From Dipteris shenzhenensis (lineage: Eukaryota > Polypodiophyta > Polypodiopsida > Gleicheniales), in NCBI GenBank assembly GCA_047967505.1, contig CM106539.1: a stretch of DNA of 64,000 nucleotides. One strand, given 5' to 3'. The notes under the pieces are model-generated. The model was not told the origin of the DNA and made no database searches. It saw only the letters and a program-made list of their open reading frames with translations. Shown piece by piece: positions 11,968 to 22,300 of this stretch (the stretch's first letter is position 1; each line of letters opens with the position of its first letter). The translations under genes were made by a program, and so were the position numbers.

Positions 11968-12045
11968 CTTTTATATGTCAGCTGCAAAACTGACCTCATG
12001 TATCTTGTTTTTTCGAAGTAATATAATCAGCACTGTTTTTTCGGC

Positions 12046-12062
12046 AAGTATCATGACCTGTA
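12046..12062. repeat. Target-site duplication of LINE-B, right copy
   Basis: Identical over 17 bp to 4998-5014. The base before it differs on the two sides, so the duplication is not longer. Confidence 0.92.
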
Positions 12063-13300
12063 GTTTCTTGAATCTGGCCAACTTAGTCCCTACGAAGTAC
12101 ACCCTCCCAAAAAGTCCCCGAGTAGAGTGCTGCTAGGGTGATTAGGGAGTCAAAGAGGAAGGCTTTTGTATGCCATTGAAGCATGCCCTCTAGTCAATCC
12201 AGCTTGAGCTGCCAACTTCATACTGAGCCCGTCTAGTGAAGTACATATGTGATGATTGATGTGACAATGTGAACCTGTGGCCCAGCAAATGTGAATCATT
12301 GCATTACTAGTGTTGAAAATATCTTGGTCGTTCCAACAGTACCTGCCATATAGGCTGTCATAGCATCTAGAGCTGCCAAGCGACTCTGTAGGCCTACTGA
12401 TGTGTCTAAACTAAAACCACATCTTCAGCATTTAGCAGAATAGGGCCAAATGAAAAAACAAGAAAAGAAAGCTGTATGACCATAGGGATGAAAGGAATAT
12501 GAAGAGAACATCCACCCAATAAGTGAAATGAGCGTCCATGGTAAGGGTTAGCTGGGCCCACGCCTGGGTGTAGTCCAGGTTCTACTCAGACGCCAACTTG
12601 TAAAACAACCAAACATTAGAAAGACCACATTGGGTGAGCGGGCATGCTCCCCGCCCAGCCATAGATCCAGTATAAAGGATCACCCTCCGAGCCTGAGAGT
12701 GCACAGCTCATGTATGGTGTCCTTATCCTCCTAAGGGAACCCATACACTGCGAATGGTCTTAAAAGTTGTCATTAGTGCCAGCTCATGCTATGACCTTGG
12801 AGTCATAACACTAAGGACAAAAGATGGAATGTCTTTCGTAGGCCACCTTAGTTGAGGTAGAGGAAAACACATACATTTTCTACAAATAATGCCTGATTCA
12901 ACAAGCTGAGAATCCCATTCCTATGTATAATGAGGAAGTAATTAGCTAAGAGAAATACATCAATTAGAAAAAACAAAAAGGTCTTAATTCTCAACCTTCA
13001 ATAATGAGAAGAATCTAAAAATAAAATTCTAGAGACTACAAGCATTTTCGACAGCCTAACAAGCTCAAGGATACTCAGGGGAACCTAAATCAAGATGAAA
13101 CTGCATTTTCTGCGATGTGTCATGATAACCTGATAGGATTAGTGCCATGCAGAAGCACCAGAGCCATTATTCAGGATAATGAAAACCATGATATGATCAA
13201 ACCTATAGATTTAGAATACTCAAGTCAGCCTAAATTTGCCAAGCAATGGGAAGCTCATGGGTCTGATGATCTTCCTAAAGAACTCTACTCCAAGCATTGG
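12063..13300. other. Non-coding remnant sequence, possible minus-strand LTR/PBS
   Basis: No gene recognised. On the minus strand, 12595-12584 reads TGGCGTCTGAGT. This matches 10 of 12 positions of the primer-binding-like site at 14251-14262 and sits just inside a TG/CA boundary at about 12599. It could be the end of an LTR extending to the right, but no partner LTR or coding sequence supports this. Confidence 0.3.
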
Positions 13301-13329
13301 GACTTCTACTCATGAACTCACTAGAACAG

Positions 13330-13600
13330 CTATCAAAGCTTGGATTGAAGAGACACCCTCCTCACACTGTGAAAAGAAGTAATAACTTATCTCTAAGAAC
13401 CAAGACACCCTCAACCTTGAAAGATTGGGAAGTCATCACTCTCCTCTTTGTCTCCTACAAAATTGTTGTCAAGACCCTTGCAAAGAGAATGTTAGGAGTT
13501 GTTTGCCAGTAAAACCCAAAGTGGCTTTTCTCAAGAAAAGTACATTCTTGGCAATGTTCTCCTGGCTTGGGATCGCTTGTACTGGGCTAAAGAGCCCGAC
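13330..13600 (+). pseudogene. LINE reverse transcriptase fragment
   Basis: Two RT blocks in different frames: LKDWEVITLLFVSYKIVVK (about 13415-13475) and, after a shift, GFSQEKYILGNVLLAWDRL (about 13520-13580) ending WAKEPD-stop. They correspond to the WRPITLL...YKI and QTGF...R.I.DN blocks of LINE RTs. The wording differs from LINE-A and LINE-B, so it comes from another LINE family. Nothing upstream or downstream extends the match. Confidence 0.65.
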
Positions 13601-14262
13601 TAGAAAGTAGAGCAAGAAAATTGGGTCCATATGGGAAGAAAGCACACATTCGTTTATTGGAAGTCTAGGGTCTCTAGCATGAGGAGGACAAAGGGGCTTG
13701 ACACCTATAGCATCATGGATATAGAAGGTGCCATGTGGGCACATGTGAAAGGTGCCGCATGCGTACATAAAGAGGGAGGTGGGGTCAGCCTGTAGGTTGG
13801 CAGACCCACGGACCAATCGGGCTGTAGGGCCTAGGGTCAGCCAGATCTTGTCCCCTATAAAAGCCACTAGGAGAGCAGCTGTGGTTGCATAGACGTGAGC
13901 AGCAGAGCTCAGCCTCGCGAGCAGCTACTGAAGCCTACAGAGGCACTTAGCAATCTTGGTGGAGTTCTACAGCAGTACGTGCGGCAGACGGTGCCCATAG
14001 TGGTGCCATAGTTTGCTGTACCGGGTAGTGGTACACTATTGTGACAGCTTTTGTACTTGAGTCATCTATCTATACATGAGGGTTGATGTACTATAGTGTG
14101 TTATCTTTCCAGATCTTAAGTGTTCTCTATCTACTTGTGTGCACACATGTGAAGTGAGATTGTGATATATAGCATCCTGGCAAGCTTCCGCAGTAGATTA
14201 CATGTGAAGTCAAAGTCGGTGCTTGCTGCAAGGTCATTGTTCTTCTAACATGGTGTCTGAGC
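13600..14262 (+). mobile_element. LTR end with primer-binding site, LTR-retrotransposon remnant
   Basis: A TATA box (CTATAAAAG, about 13855-13863) is followed by a leader-like stretch ending ...TCTAACA at 14250. TGGTGTCTGAGC (14251-14262) comes next and matches 10 of 12 bases of the initiator-methionine tRNA primer site used by copia elements. The left LTR boundary was not identified; it must lie right of the LINE fragment. No gag follows, so only an LTR plus primer site remains. It lies just downstream of MCCA exon 4. Confidence 0.5.
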
Positions 14263-14502
14263 TTGATTGGTGAGCTGAGGAGACTTGATTGGGTGTTTTT
14301 CAATATGGTTACAATATGTTCATAGATGCTTTAATTTCCACTAACTTTTGTTTACTGTAGTCAATACTCCTCATATTAGTGCTAGAGAGATGCACTTGCA
14401 CATAATCAGATAGAATACAGCTTCTAAAACCTTCGAAATAATCCTGAGAGGAAGGAGATTGGGTTTCAAAAGCCCCAACTTTGAAAAAATAAAATCCAGG
14501 AC

Positions 14503-15485
14503 CTGAACTTCAATGTGTCGAGGCTCTAAGATGTATCTTTCAATTAGAACTCGCTTATCTCCAAAAGCTGCTAGCGCTTCACGTTGAGCAGAATAGAGAT
14601 TTTCTAAAAACTCATCCCCACGTGAGACGATTTTCATACCCTGCACAGTTACGAAAATATAAGTAAATCACAAAATGCAAAATAGATCAATGCTACTAGT
14701 TTTTGAAACCCTCAACTCGTCAGAGAAAAAGTACAAATCCATCCCTCACTGAAACAAGTCTACAATGGTTATAAGGATGGCATATCGATCTCCAATGAGC
14801 ACACATGAAAATCCAAAAATGGACCAATAAAACCCTCGAGTTAAAAACTTTTGCAATGGCCTGATATTGACAACATATTCATAAATCATCAGATAAACAT
14901 AACATGAGTGTAGCAACCTTCCCTCCGCCACCTTGAGTGGCCTTAATAATGACAGGATAGCCAATTTTGTCTGCTTGCGACTTCAAAAACATTGCATTCT
15001 GTTCTTCTCCATGATATCCAGGAACAACTGGCACACCTGCTGTACTCATTAGGCTCTTCGACTCACTGCATCAGCTTTCCAATAAAAAAGTTCGCTGTAT
15101 GACATGATGGCTGATGCTTGCAAAAACCTTCAAAAGCTCCATGTAAAACACTCTACTCTGCACAGAAGAAAGGCAGGGTGCAAAGTGAGACCTTTTGTCG
15201 CCCATCACACGGATAGCATTTACAGGTGGACCGATGAATGTGATACCCTCCTTCTTGCAAAGCTCTGCAAATAGTGCATTCTCAGACAGAAATCCATATC
15301 CAGGATGAACTGCCTTCAACAGAAAAATGATTCAATTACCAGTCAGTCTTCCTCTCTGATAACAGAAACAAGCTGCTAGTATGCGGCTGAAAAGCATGAA
15401 TTCACCCAAACAAATCAGCAATATATTGATACTTTCAAACGCCATCCCCGTGAACAAGAACATAAAATTCACCACAATGAGCAGA

Positions 15486-15529
<44 letters not shown>

Positions 15530-16177
15530 GCAGAAGGCCACATCCATCCTTCTCCTCCGAATCGTCACACCATCCACACACCACACCTTCATCCGAAAAT
15601 AGGAGACTTTTCTCTCCTTTATGCGTCATATGCTATATGCTCATTCATTTATCTGCTGATAGGCTATTTCTTTTCACCTGGATAAATTCGTGGTAGTTTG
15701 TATTTCGTCAGTGAGGACTCATAAACTTTTTACTGTTTACGTGGGAATCAAACAAATGACACTCGAAATCTTGTGAAGAAAGTGTACATGGGCTCGTGTC
15801 CGTCGGGAAGCATCCACAATAGCAAACCGGTTTAAATAACTGGATTGGGCTAGAGCAGGCCCGATACAGACTGCCTCGTCTGCCAGCTGCACGTGGAGGG
15901 AATCCCTATCAGCCTCACTGAAAACAGCCACGGTCCGGATCCCTAGCTTCCGAGCGGTCCTGATGATCCGGCAAGCAATTTCTCCCCTGTTTGCGATGAG
16001 AATTTTCTCAATGGGCCGGTGTGGGGCTCGTTCCATCTCCGAATGACCGGAGAAAGCACTGTCGATGAAGCCAAACTTTCGGATTTCTTCCCATGGAGAG
16101 ATGGTTGGATAGGCCGGATGATTGCGATGAGAAAGGAGACGGGAAGGAGCATGTTTGCGGAGACGCTGTAGCATCAT
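14503..16177 (-). CDS. MCCA: Methylcrotonoyl-CoA carboxylase subunit alpha (biotin carboxylase), exons 1-4
   Basis: Mitochondrial leucine catabolism: the alpha subunit carries biotin and its biotin carboxylase domain. Exons on the minus strand: 16177-15788, 15313-15192, 15065-14918 and 14640-14503. Splice sites are GT-AG and phases join in frame. Exon 1 encodes a basic, Ser-rich leader like a mitochondrial presequence ([18 protein letters not shown]), then [20 protein letters not shown] and [19 protein letters not shown]. Exon 2 carries [19 protein letters not shown] and FIGPP, exon 3 [12 protein letters not shown] and the ATP-grasp glycine loop ATQGGGGK, exon 4 [11 protein letters not shown] and PRHIEVQ. 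The rest of the ATP-grasp, the BT domain and the biotinyl domain are not found to the left, where element remnants lie. Either a very large intron follows or the gene is truncated. Propionyl- or acetyl-CoA carboxylase homologues are less likely given the leader and wording. Two adjacent ATGs (16177, 16174) could start it. Confidence 0.85.
15489..15526. repeat. (CT)19 microsatellite in MCCA intron 1
   Basis: An uninterrupted CT run of 38 bp inside the first intron of MCCA, read as (GA)n in the transcript. Confidence 0.95.
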
Positions 16178-16261
16178 ATTGGGGTTTTTTGAAAGCTTCG
16201 AAGTTGTGGGTTCTTGATTTGAACTCAGACAGTGGAAGAAGAAGATGAAGATGACAAACAG

Positions 16262-16440
16262 ACAGAGGATGATGAAGATGAAGATGAAGATGAAGATTAG
16301 TAAGCAAGCTTGATATATCACCAAATAGGGGTCCACGTCATCTCAGCCACATCAGCTCATTGAGCTTCCAAGTAAGCAAGCTTGATATATCACCCCAGAT
16401 AGGGGTCCACGTCATCTACCCACATCAGCTGGCTTTTATA
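16262..16440 (-). promoter_or_regulatory. MCCA upstream region with 72-bp tandem duplication, bZIP-like sites and TATA box
   Basis: Upstream of the MCCA start. A direct duplication (16299-16359 and 16371-16432) repeats a TAAGCAAGCTTGATATATCA block followed by a GTCCACGTCATC block. On the coding strand each copy holds TGACGTGG (16340-16333 and 16414-16407), a hybrid C/G-box of the type bound by plant bZIP factors. TATAAAAG lies at 16440-16433. If that TATA box is used, the two sites would be in the leader rather than upstream of it. A GATGAA-type repeat (16262-16297) forms a purine-rich leader when read as RNA complement. Function is inferred from motifs only. Confidence 0.5.
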
Positions 16441-16499
16441 ATATATATATCTATGAGTAACTTGACCCGTCTACGATAGGCTGGGAACTTCCCACCCTC

Positions 16500-16814
16500 T
16501 CTCTGGCTCTCTTTCTCTCTCTTTCTCTCAATTTACATGTTCTTTATCTATGTTTGAAAGGAAGTAACAACAAATCCATTGGCGTGTCTCTCTATATGCC
16601 TCTTTATATATATAAAAACACGATTATTAAACTTTAAATCTAGTGCCTTTACTGAGAAAATACTTTTACACCATCTCTCTCTCTGCTTGTGTGTGTGTGC
16701 ACGCGTGCATGTGTGTGTGCGTGTGCATGCACATGTGTCCCTCTCCATTGTATATGTATAAGAATACAAATAATAAACTTTGAGCTAATTTGAAAAATAC
16801 TTTTATACGAATGC

Positions 16815-16862
<48 letters not shown>
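16500..16862. repeat. Microsatellite cluster (CT)n, (GT)n
   Basis: CT-rich runs at 16500-16530 and 16670-16685, an alternating GT/GC tract at 16688-16735 and a long (CT)23 at 16817-16862. Short open frames here are translations of the simple repeats. Confidence 0.9.
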
Positions 16863-16864
<2 letters not shown>

Positions 16865-17879
16865 GGACGTATAATAACACAACGATAGAAATGTCATTGT
16901 TGAAACCGTCGAACAAAACATGAAAATTGAAAGTGCATGCATATCCGAAAGTCCATAAAGCTCCAATAGTCAAATAAGTGCAGGTGCATATAAAGGTTCG
17001 CTAATGAAATAGATGTCATGCAGGACATCCTAGATGTGCTGGAATAAGTAGATGTCGACGACGCACGTACCTCAGCGTGCCAGTGACACCTACGAAGTAG
17101 AAAAGGGTCAATATAAGAATTTAGAAAATTGAATGGAAAGACACCTGTGATGCTCCATGAGAGTGCTTACCATCACATGGTGTGGTGAGTAGGTGTCTGA
17201 AGAAAGTGTACATGTAGTCGCCGTTTCTACCATGAGCAAAAGCCAGCATCGGCTGATGCGCTCTGTATCCTATAAAGGATATGGTGATCCTAAGACGTCC
17301 ATACGCACCACCAACTCTGCGACCCTTCAATTTAAAGAAGCCAAGCAATTCGTACCAAATGTGGAGCCTCATGAACCACGTGCCAATTGGGAGGTATCTA
17401 AAATCAAAAGAATAGTCTCTTTACACACTCATAGTCACAAAAAAAAAACAACATTCATATATCTTCTTTTAAGAACGGAACAAAATGTTAGGGACCCCAC
17501 CCATAGAAGCTGTTCATCTCAAGAATGTCAACCAATAGCTGTGAAGACGCGTGGCACCCCCATCGAGGGGGATCTGTGCAACAAAGAAGGTCAATAAACA
17601 TAACGTTGTTTGTTGAAGAATATATAATACTCAAATGCAGCTTCAAAGCAATCATGCACCTCCTACCGCAACAAAGTGAGTGACGAATGTGAAGCTCCTG
17701 ACCATCGTATCTAGTTGCATGCAAGAGCATGCTCGTGGGTTTTTAAAAAACTCTTCATCAATACATGAGCTATATTGAAACTAATGTACAAACAACGAAA
17801 CATATGCTTGTACTTTTCAATTAAGAACGGTCCAATGTAGAAAGGCAACAACCATACATGCTTGCTTTACACAACATTT
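16863..17879. other. Intergenic, no gene recognised
   Basis: Short open frames exist on both strands (for example 17121-17372 minus and 17193-17597 plus) but none shows a family motif. It may include the 3' part of the neighbouring Helitron relic. No CTRR end with hairpin was identified with confidence. Confidence 0.4.
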
Positions 17880-19148
17880 GTAGTATATTGTACCCTTGAA
17901 TCCTTGACACTGACCTCATCAGCCTTGTCTTGAACAAATACTTTGACAGCATTTGATGATCGTACACGTGAGAAAGCCACATATAATTGCCCATGTGAAT
18001 GAACACCGGTGTCGCCGAACGGTTATTGTTTGACCTTGGGCCTTATTAATTGTCATGCCAAATACTAATCGAATGGGAAATTGCCTCCTCATATCAAACA
18101 GTAGTTGCAAATTGCTTGGAATGAAGGTTATCCTAGGAATGAACACCTTGTCATCGATATGCATACCAGTGATGATCTCAGCCTCCAACACCTTGTGTGG
18201 AACTCTTTGCATATCAATCGAGTGCCATTGTATAGTCCCTTCCATGGATCCAAGTTGCGTAGCAAAATGATATTTATCTTTAGAACCAATCAGTGAGGTG
18301 GATAACCATCGCCAAGGTTGAAGAGATTGAGATACTCTATTGCATACAGAAATGAATATGCGTCTGTACTATTCACTGAATCTACACTTAAATACTCCTT
18401 TCTCTCCCCTACCATTGCAATTAGTGCTGCATTATTGATTGCATCAACTTCAAGGTTCCGAGGTGCAAGAATCACACGCTCTCCAAGTCCAGCCTTTGGA
18501 ACCACTAGCAAAATCAGTCGGAAATCCCCTCCCAGTAGCACTACTGTGCCACCAAATAGTTGATCACTCGACATGATGTCTTGTAAAGTCCTCTCCAGTG
18601 CTTCAAAGGCATGTCAATGAGTCAATGTCTTTCCAGATCCTCCCGGACCATCCAGAAAGAACACATCACCCACGTTTGCATGAACAACTGCTAAAATTTG
18701 ATTGTAAGCGACTAGCTGACAGGGATTCAAGCTTGCCTCCATCGTATGGGTGATATCTGCCTGTTGTTGAACATAAAACATCCTCTCCTCTTATAGTAAC
18801 ACATCTACAACAAAATCATTTGCTCTATCCCACGATAGGCAAACCACCAAAATCTGCCAATGCTCGCCCATGCTGTCGAAGAATATGCTCCAAATGTGCA
18901 AGGCATTGCCCTATCGCCATTATGCGATGATGAACCCGATTCTCCACACTTACTTCCAATGCATGAAAAAAATCATCAGAAAGCTCCGAATTGAAATTTT
19001 CCAATAAAAGCCGAGGAGATGCTGGCTCACAGAAGAGCAATATTGTCGCAAAGAGTTGTCTCAAGTGTGCACTATTGGGAACAAACGTAGCCTCTTGCAT
19101 ACACACGAACCACTCTTGATATAACATTTCCTGAACAAGAGGGCTCAC
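17880..19148 (-). pseudogene. Helitron PIF1-type helicase, internally deleted
   Basis: C-terminal half of a Helitron Rep/helicase, which would unwind DNA during rolling-circle transposition. Read from 19148: EWFVCMQEATFVPNSAHLRQ and FATILLFC (region before the helicase), then VFFLDGPGGSGKT (Walker A, about 18670-18640). A stop and a jump follow straight to HAFEALERTLQDIM. Next come GGTVVLLGGDFRLIL, VILAPRNLEVDAINN, RLVFGMTINKAQGQT and, after a frameshift, LYVAFSRVRSSNAV (motif VI, about 17975-17935). The Walker B/DEAP segment is absent between motifs I and III, and the block between GGDFR and ILAPRN is also missing. At least three frames are used. It pairs with the N-terminal part at 22300-23400. 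Confidence 0.85.
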
Positions 19149-19149
19149 T

Positions 19150-19448
19150 TCTGTTCATTCCTCCCAACCGCGATTCCTAGAGAGCTCCTTACTGCTTTCC
19201 TTCTTTTGGTTCCCTTCGTATTCTTCCTTTATGGAGCCTGTCTCTAGAAATCTCCCTTGAACCCAGTGCATGACATGTGGACCCCTTTTTTGCCAAGTGT
19301 CCTTTCAAAGGACCTTAATCTTTTGACCCCTCTTGGCATCCTTCTATAATGCTAGGCATTAATCTCGCGTGTCTACCGTTGCACTGTCAAGCCCTCTAGC
19401 TTCCCACTTCACCATATCCACACTCCTGGGATTATGGCTGACGTAACA
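19150..19448 (-). repeat. 3' LTR of the gypsy element (partial)
   Basis: Begins TGTTACGTCAGCC right after the polypurine tract at 19461-19449 and runs about 300 bp to the Helitron boundary. The far end is not defined because no second LTR is present for comparison. Confidence 0.55.
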
Positions 19449-19504
19449 TTCCCTTCCCCTTAAGAATGGTTTACGTCCTCGAAAACAAAATTGGGAAACC
19501 TCCT

Positions 19505-22300
19505 CTAGAGACTGGTTACCTTTTCCCATGTTGAACTCTCTTCAGATCTATCTTTTCACTTAATCAGACATTCTTGCCATATGGTATGTCGCATTCTTTT
19601 CTCTTGTTTATCTAAAATTCTTTCCGGTTCATGTGGTAAAGATGCAGGTTCAATGAGTTCAACTAGGACTTCATTTCCAATGAGATTATCATCATCTCCT
19701 AATTTTCTTTTTAGCCTACTAACATGAAAAACTGGATGTACTCTACATCCCTCAGGTAAGGCTATTTTGTAAGCAAGTTCTCCAATCCTCTTAAGTATTG
19801 TGAATGGTCCACAATACCTAGGAGACAACTTCAGACATTTACCTGTCTTTAAAGATTCTGAAGATTTGGGTATCTTAAAGTAGACTTTCTCATTTACTTC
19901 AAACTCCAACTTTCTATAGTGGGGGTTTGCATAACTTCGTGCTCTATCTTGAGCTCTTCTTATACTATCTTTAGCTAACTTAAGTGTTTGATTCATATCG
20001 TCAAGAAAGTCTTTGGCCGCTTGAACCTTCTCTTTTTCGAGTCCCACTGTCATTGGGGCTCTTGGTTGAAATCCATATATCATCATGAATGGACTAAAAC
20101 CTGTAGCTAAATGTTTGGCACTATTATATGCAAATTCTAATATGGGCAAATACTGTTCCCAATTACTTTGCCATTTACTTACATATGCTCGAAGCATATC
20201 CTCAATGATCTAATTGACCCTTTCAATTTGTCCATCACTTTGTGGATGATCCGTGATGCTCATATTCAATGAAGTTTCCAACCTCTTAAACACAGCCCTC
20301 CAAAAATGGCTATTAAATTTGCTATCCTGATCACTAACAATACCAGCTGGTAGCCCATACAATCTATAGATATGCTCCACAAATAGCCTAGCTAATTCTG
20401 GAGTTTTAACATCTTCACTGACAGGAATAAAATGAGCCATCTTGGTCAACCGATCCACAATTACCCACACAGAGTTGTGCCCCCTCTGTGTCCTAGGTAA
20501 TCCTACGATGAAATCCATGGAGATGCTTTCCCATTTGCCAGATGGAATTTCTAATGGGTGTAGGAGACCTCCTACCTTAAGGCATTCAGCCTTGTTGACC
20601 TGGCATTTTTGGCACTTCAATACATAATCTTGGACGTCCTTACCTATTCTAGGCAAAAAGAATTGTCTTTTCAGAAGCACATATGTCTTTTGAATTCTCG
20701 AGTGTTGGACTATCATGACATTCAAAAAGGATTTGGCGCCTAATGTCATTATTATCCGGGACACATACTCTACCCTTGTAGAGCAAGTAGCCATCTTCTA
20801 TAGTATATTTTTTCCACTTGAGTCCTTTATCACCAACCTGTGGTGTGTCGCCATTTCCATGCAACTCCTTAGTGAAAGCCTCTCAATTTGTTGGATCCCT
20901 ATTTTTAATTGCTTTCCATATTTCAGAGAAGTGAGAATCAAACTCACATTTCCCCTTTAAGGACTCTAGGAAATCATTTTGAAATTGAGTAAAACTCAAT
21001 TCATTAACAATTGGCATTCGGCTAAGAGAGTCTACCACCACATTAAACTTCCCTTTCCTATATGTTAATTGTATATCGAACTCTTGCATTATCTCAGCCC
21101 ATCTAGCTTTTCTACCTTTAAGCCCTGGCTGATTACAAATCCACTTAATGCTCTCTTGATCAAAGATGATCTCAAATTTTGCACCATATAAATAGTGCCT
21201 CCACTTTTTAAAAGCATAGACTATAATATAGTTCCTTCTCATATGCCGAGTAATTTCGTTGGGCACGATCTAACTTTTTGCTTTCAAAAGCCACTAGTCG
21301 ACCTTTTTGTATAAGTACCGCCCCAACAACAAAATCATTGGCATGTGTCTCAACTAGGAATGGTTCATTGGGATCCACTACTTTTAAGACGGGAGCTGCT
21401 ACTATAGCTACCTTTAATTTTTCAAAACTTCTCTTTTGAGGTTCATCCCATATGAAGGTGCTTCCCTTCCCCTTAAGTTGGTTCATCATTGGAACGGCAA
21501 TCTTAGCGTAATCTTGGATGAATCTCCTATAGAATCCTAACAAACCTAAGAATATCTATAATTCTTCTAGATTTGTAAGATGTGGCCATTCCAATATAGC
21601 CCTTACTTTGTCAGGATCCATACGAACCCCTTCGTGGGATATTATATGTCCCAAGTATTTCACTTCTTTTGCAAAGAATTCACATTTGGATTCTTTAGCA
21701 AAGAGTGAATTATCTCTAAGCATTTGGAACACTTTTCGCAAATGTTCCAAATGCTTTTTTTTGGTTTTGCTATAAATAAGGATATCATCTAAAAATACTA
21801 CAACAAATTTTCCTAGATATGGCCTTAAGACACTGTTCATAAGTGTCATGAAAGTTGCTGGCACATTTGTTAATCCAAATGGCATTACTTTAAATTGATA
21901 ATGCCCATACCTAGTACGAAATGATGTCTTAGCGACATCATTTTCCTAATTCGTACTTGGTGATATCCTGATCTTAAATCAATTTTAGTAAAGTATTTTG
22001 CCCCTTGCAATTGATCAAAGAGCTCATCAATGCAAGGCATAGGATACTTATTTTTTATGGTGATTTTATTTAGTGCTTGGTAATCTATGCATAAACACAT
22101 AGTACCATCCTTTTTCTTTACCAGTTAAATTGGTGCAGACCAAGGTGAGCTACTTGTTTGGATTTGGCCCTTCCTAAGATATTCCATTAACTGATTTCGA
22201 CCTCACGTTCCTCCGTTTGACTAAGCCTATATGGGGGTTTACAAACAGGGATAGATCCAAGAATTAAATCTATTTTTTGATCCACTAGACCTCGCTTGCA
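19505..22300 (-). pseudogene. Ty3/gypsy pol: RT, RNase H, integrase, chromodomain
   Basis: RT begins PPYRLSQTEE (about 22230), then [46 protein letters not shown] and the catalytic VVFLDDILIYS (about 21810). RNase H: FLVETHANDFVVGAVL has H where the first catalytic aspartate of TDAS is expected. Integrase: an HHCC remnant, MDFIVGLPRTQ, GIVSDQDSKF and DGQIERVN give D, D and E. The C-terminus reads RVHPVFHVSRLK, and a chromodomain (PERILDKQEKRM...ECLIK) ends at TGA 19556-19558, where an aromatic tryptophan is normal. The reading continues KDRSEESSTWEKVTSL to a TAG at 19505. Other stops: TAG at 21556 and 20210. Frameshifts near 21890, 21240 and 20800. Confidence 0.88.

Larger units (their letters stand above)
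5015..12045 (+). mobile_element. LINE-B, full-length non-LTR retrotransposon insertion (7,031 bp)
   Basis: A complete L1-type element bounded by the 17-bp duplication. It has a C-rich 5' leader, ORF1 (5586-7635), ORF2 (7632-11915) and a 3' UTR of about 130 bp with a stem-loop. It is markedly more GC-rich than its surroundings. There is no poly(A) tail; the insertion ends in a short T-run followed by CGGC, so this family may not use A-tail priming. The ORFs carry stops, frameshifts and an RT deletion even though the duplication is perfect. Distances, strand and domain order all agree with a single insertion event. Confidence 0.92.
19150..22300 (-). mobile_element. Ty3/gypsy chromovirus, 5'-truncated, inserted in Helitron
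   Basis: RT, RNase H, integrase and chromodomain in order on the minus strand, then a polypurine tract (AAGGGGAAGGGAA, 19461-19449) and the start of a 3' LTR at 19448 (TGTTACGTCAGCC). There is no 5' LTR, gag or protease. The sequence changes directly from Helitron coding (YYAYCLCKR) to pol at about 22300. Helitron coding resumes at 19148. The element therefore sits in a Helitron ORF and has lost its 5' half. Confidence 0.85.

Noticed and set aside
12063-14500. Further MCCA exons downstream of exon 4.
   Set aside because: Reading the minus strand in all frames gave no block resembling the next part of the biotin carboxylase domain.
15381-15629. Open frames over the CT repeat in MCCA intron 1.
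   Set aside because: Translation of (CT)n with Leu-Ser or Arg-Glu runs, inside an intron.
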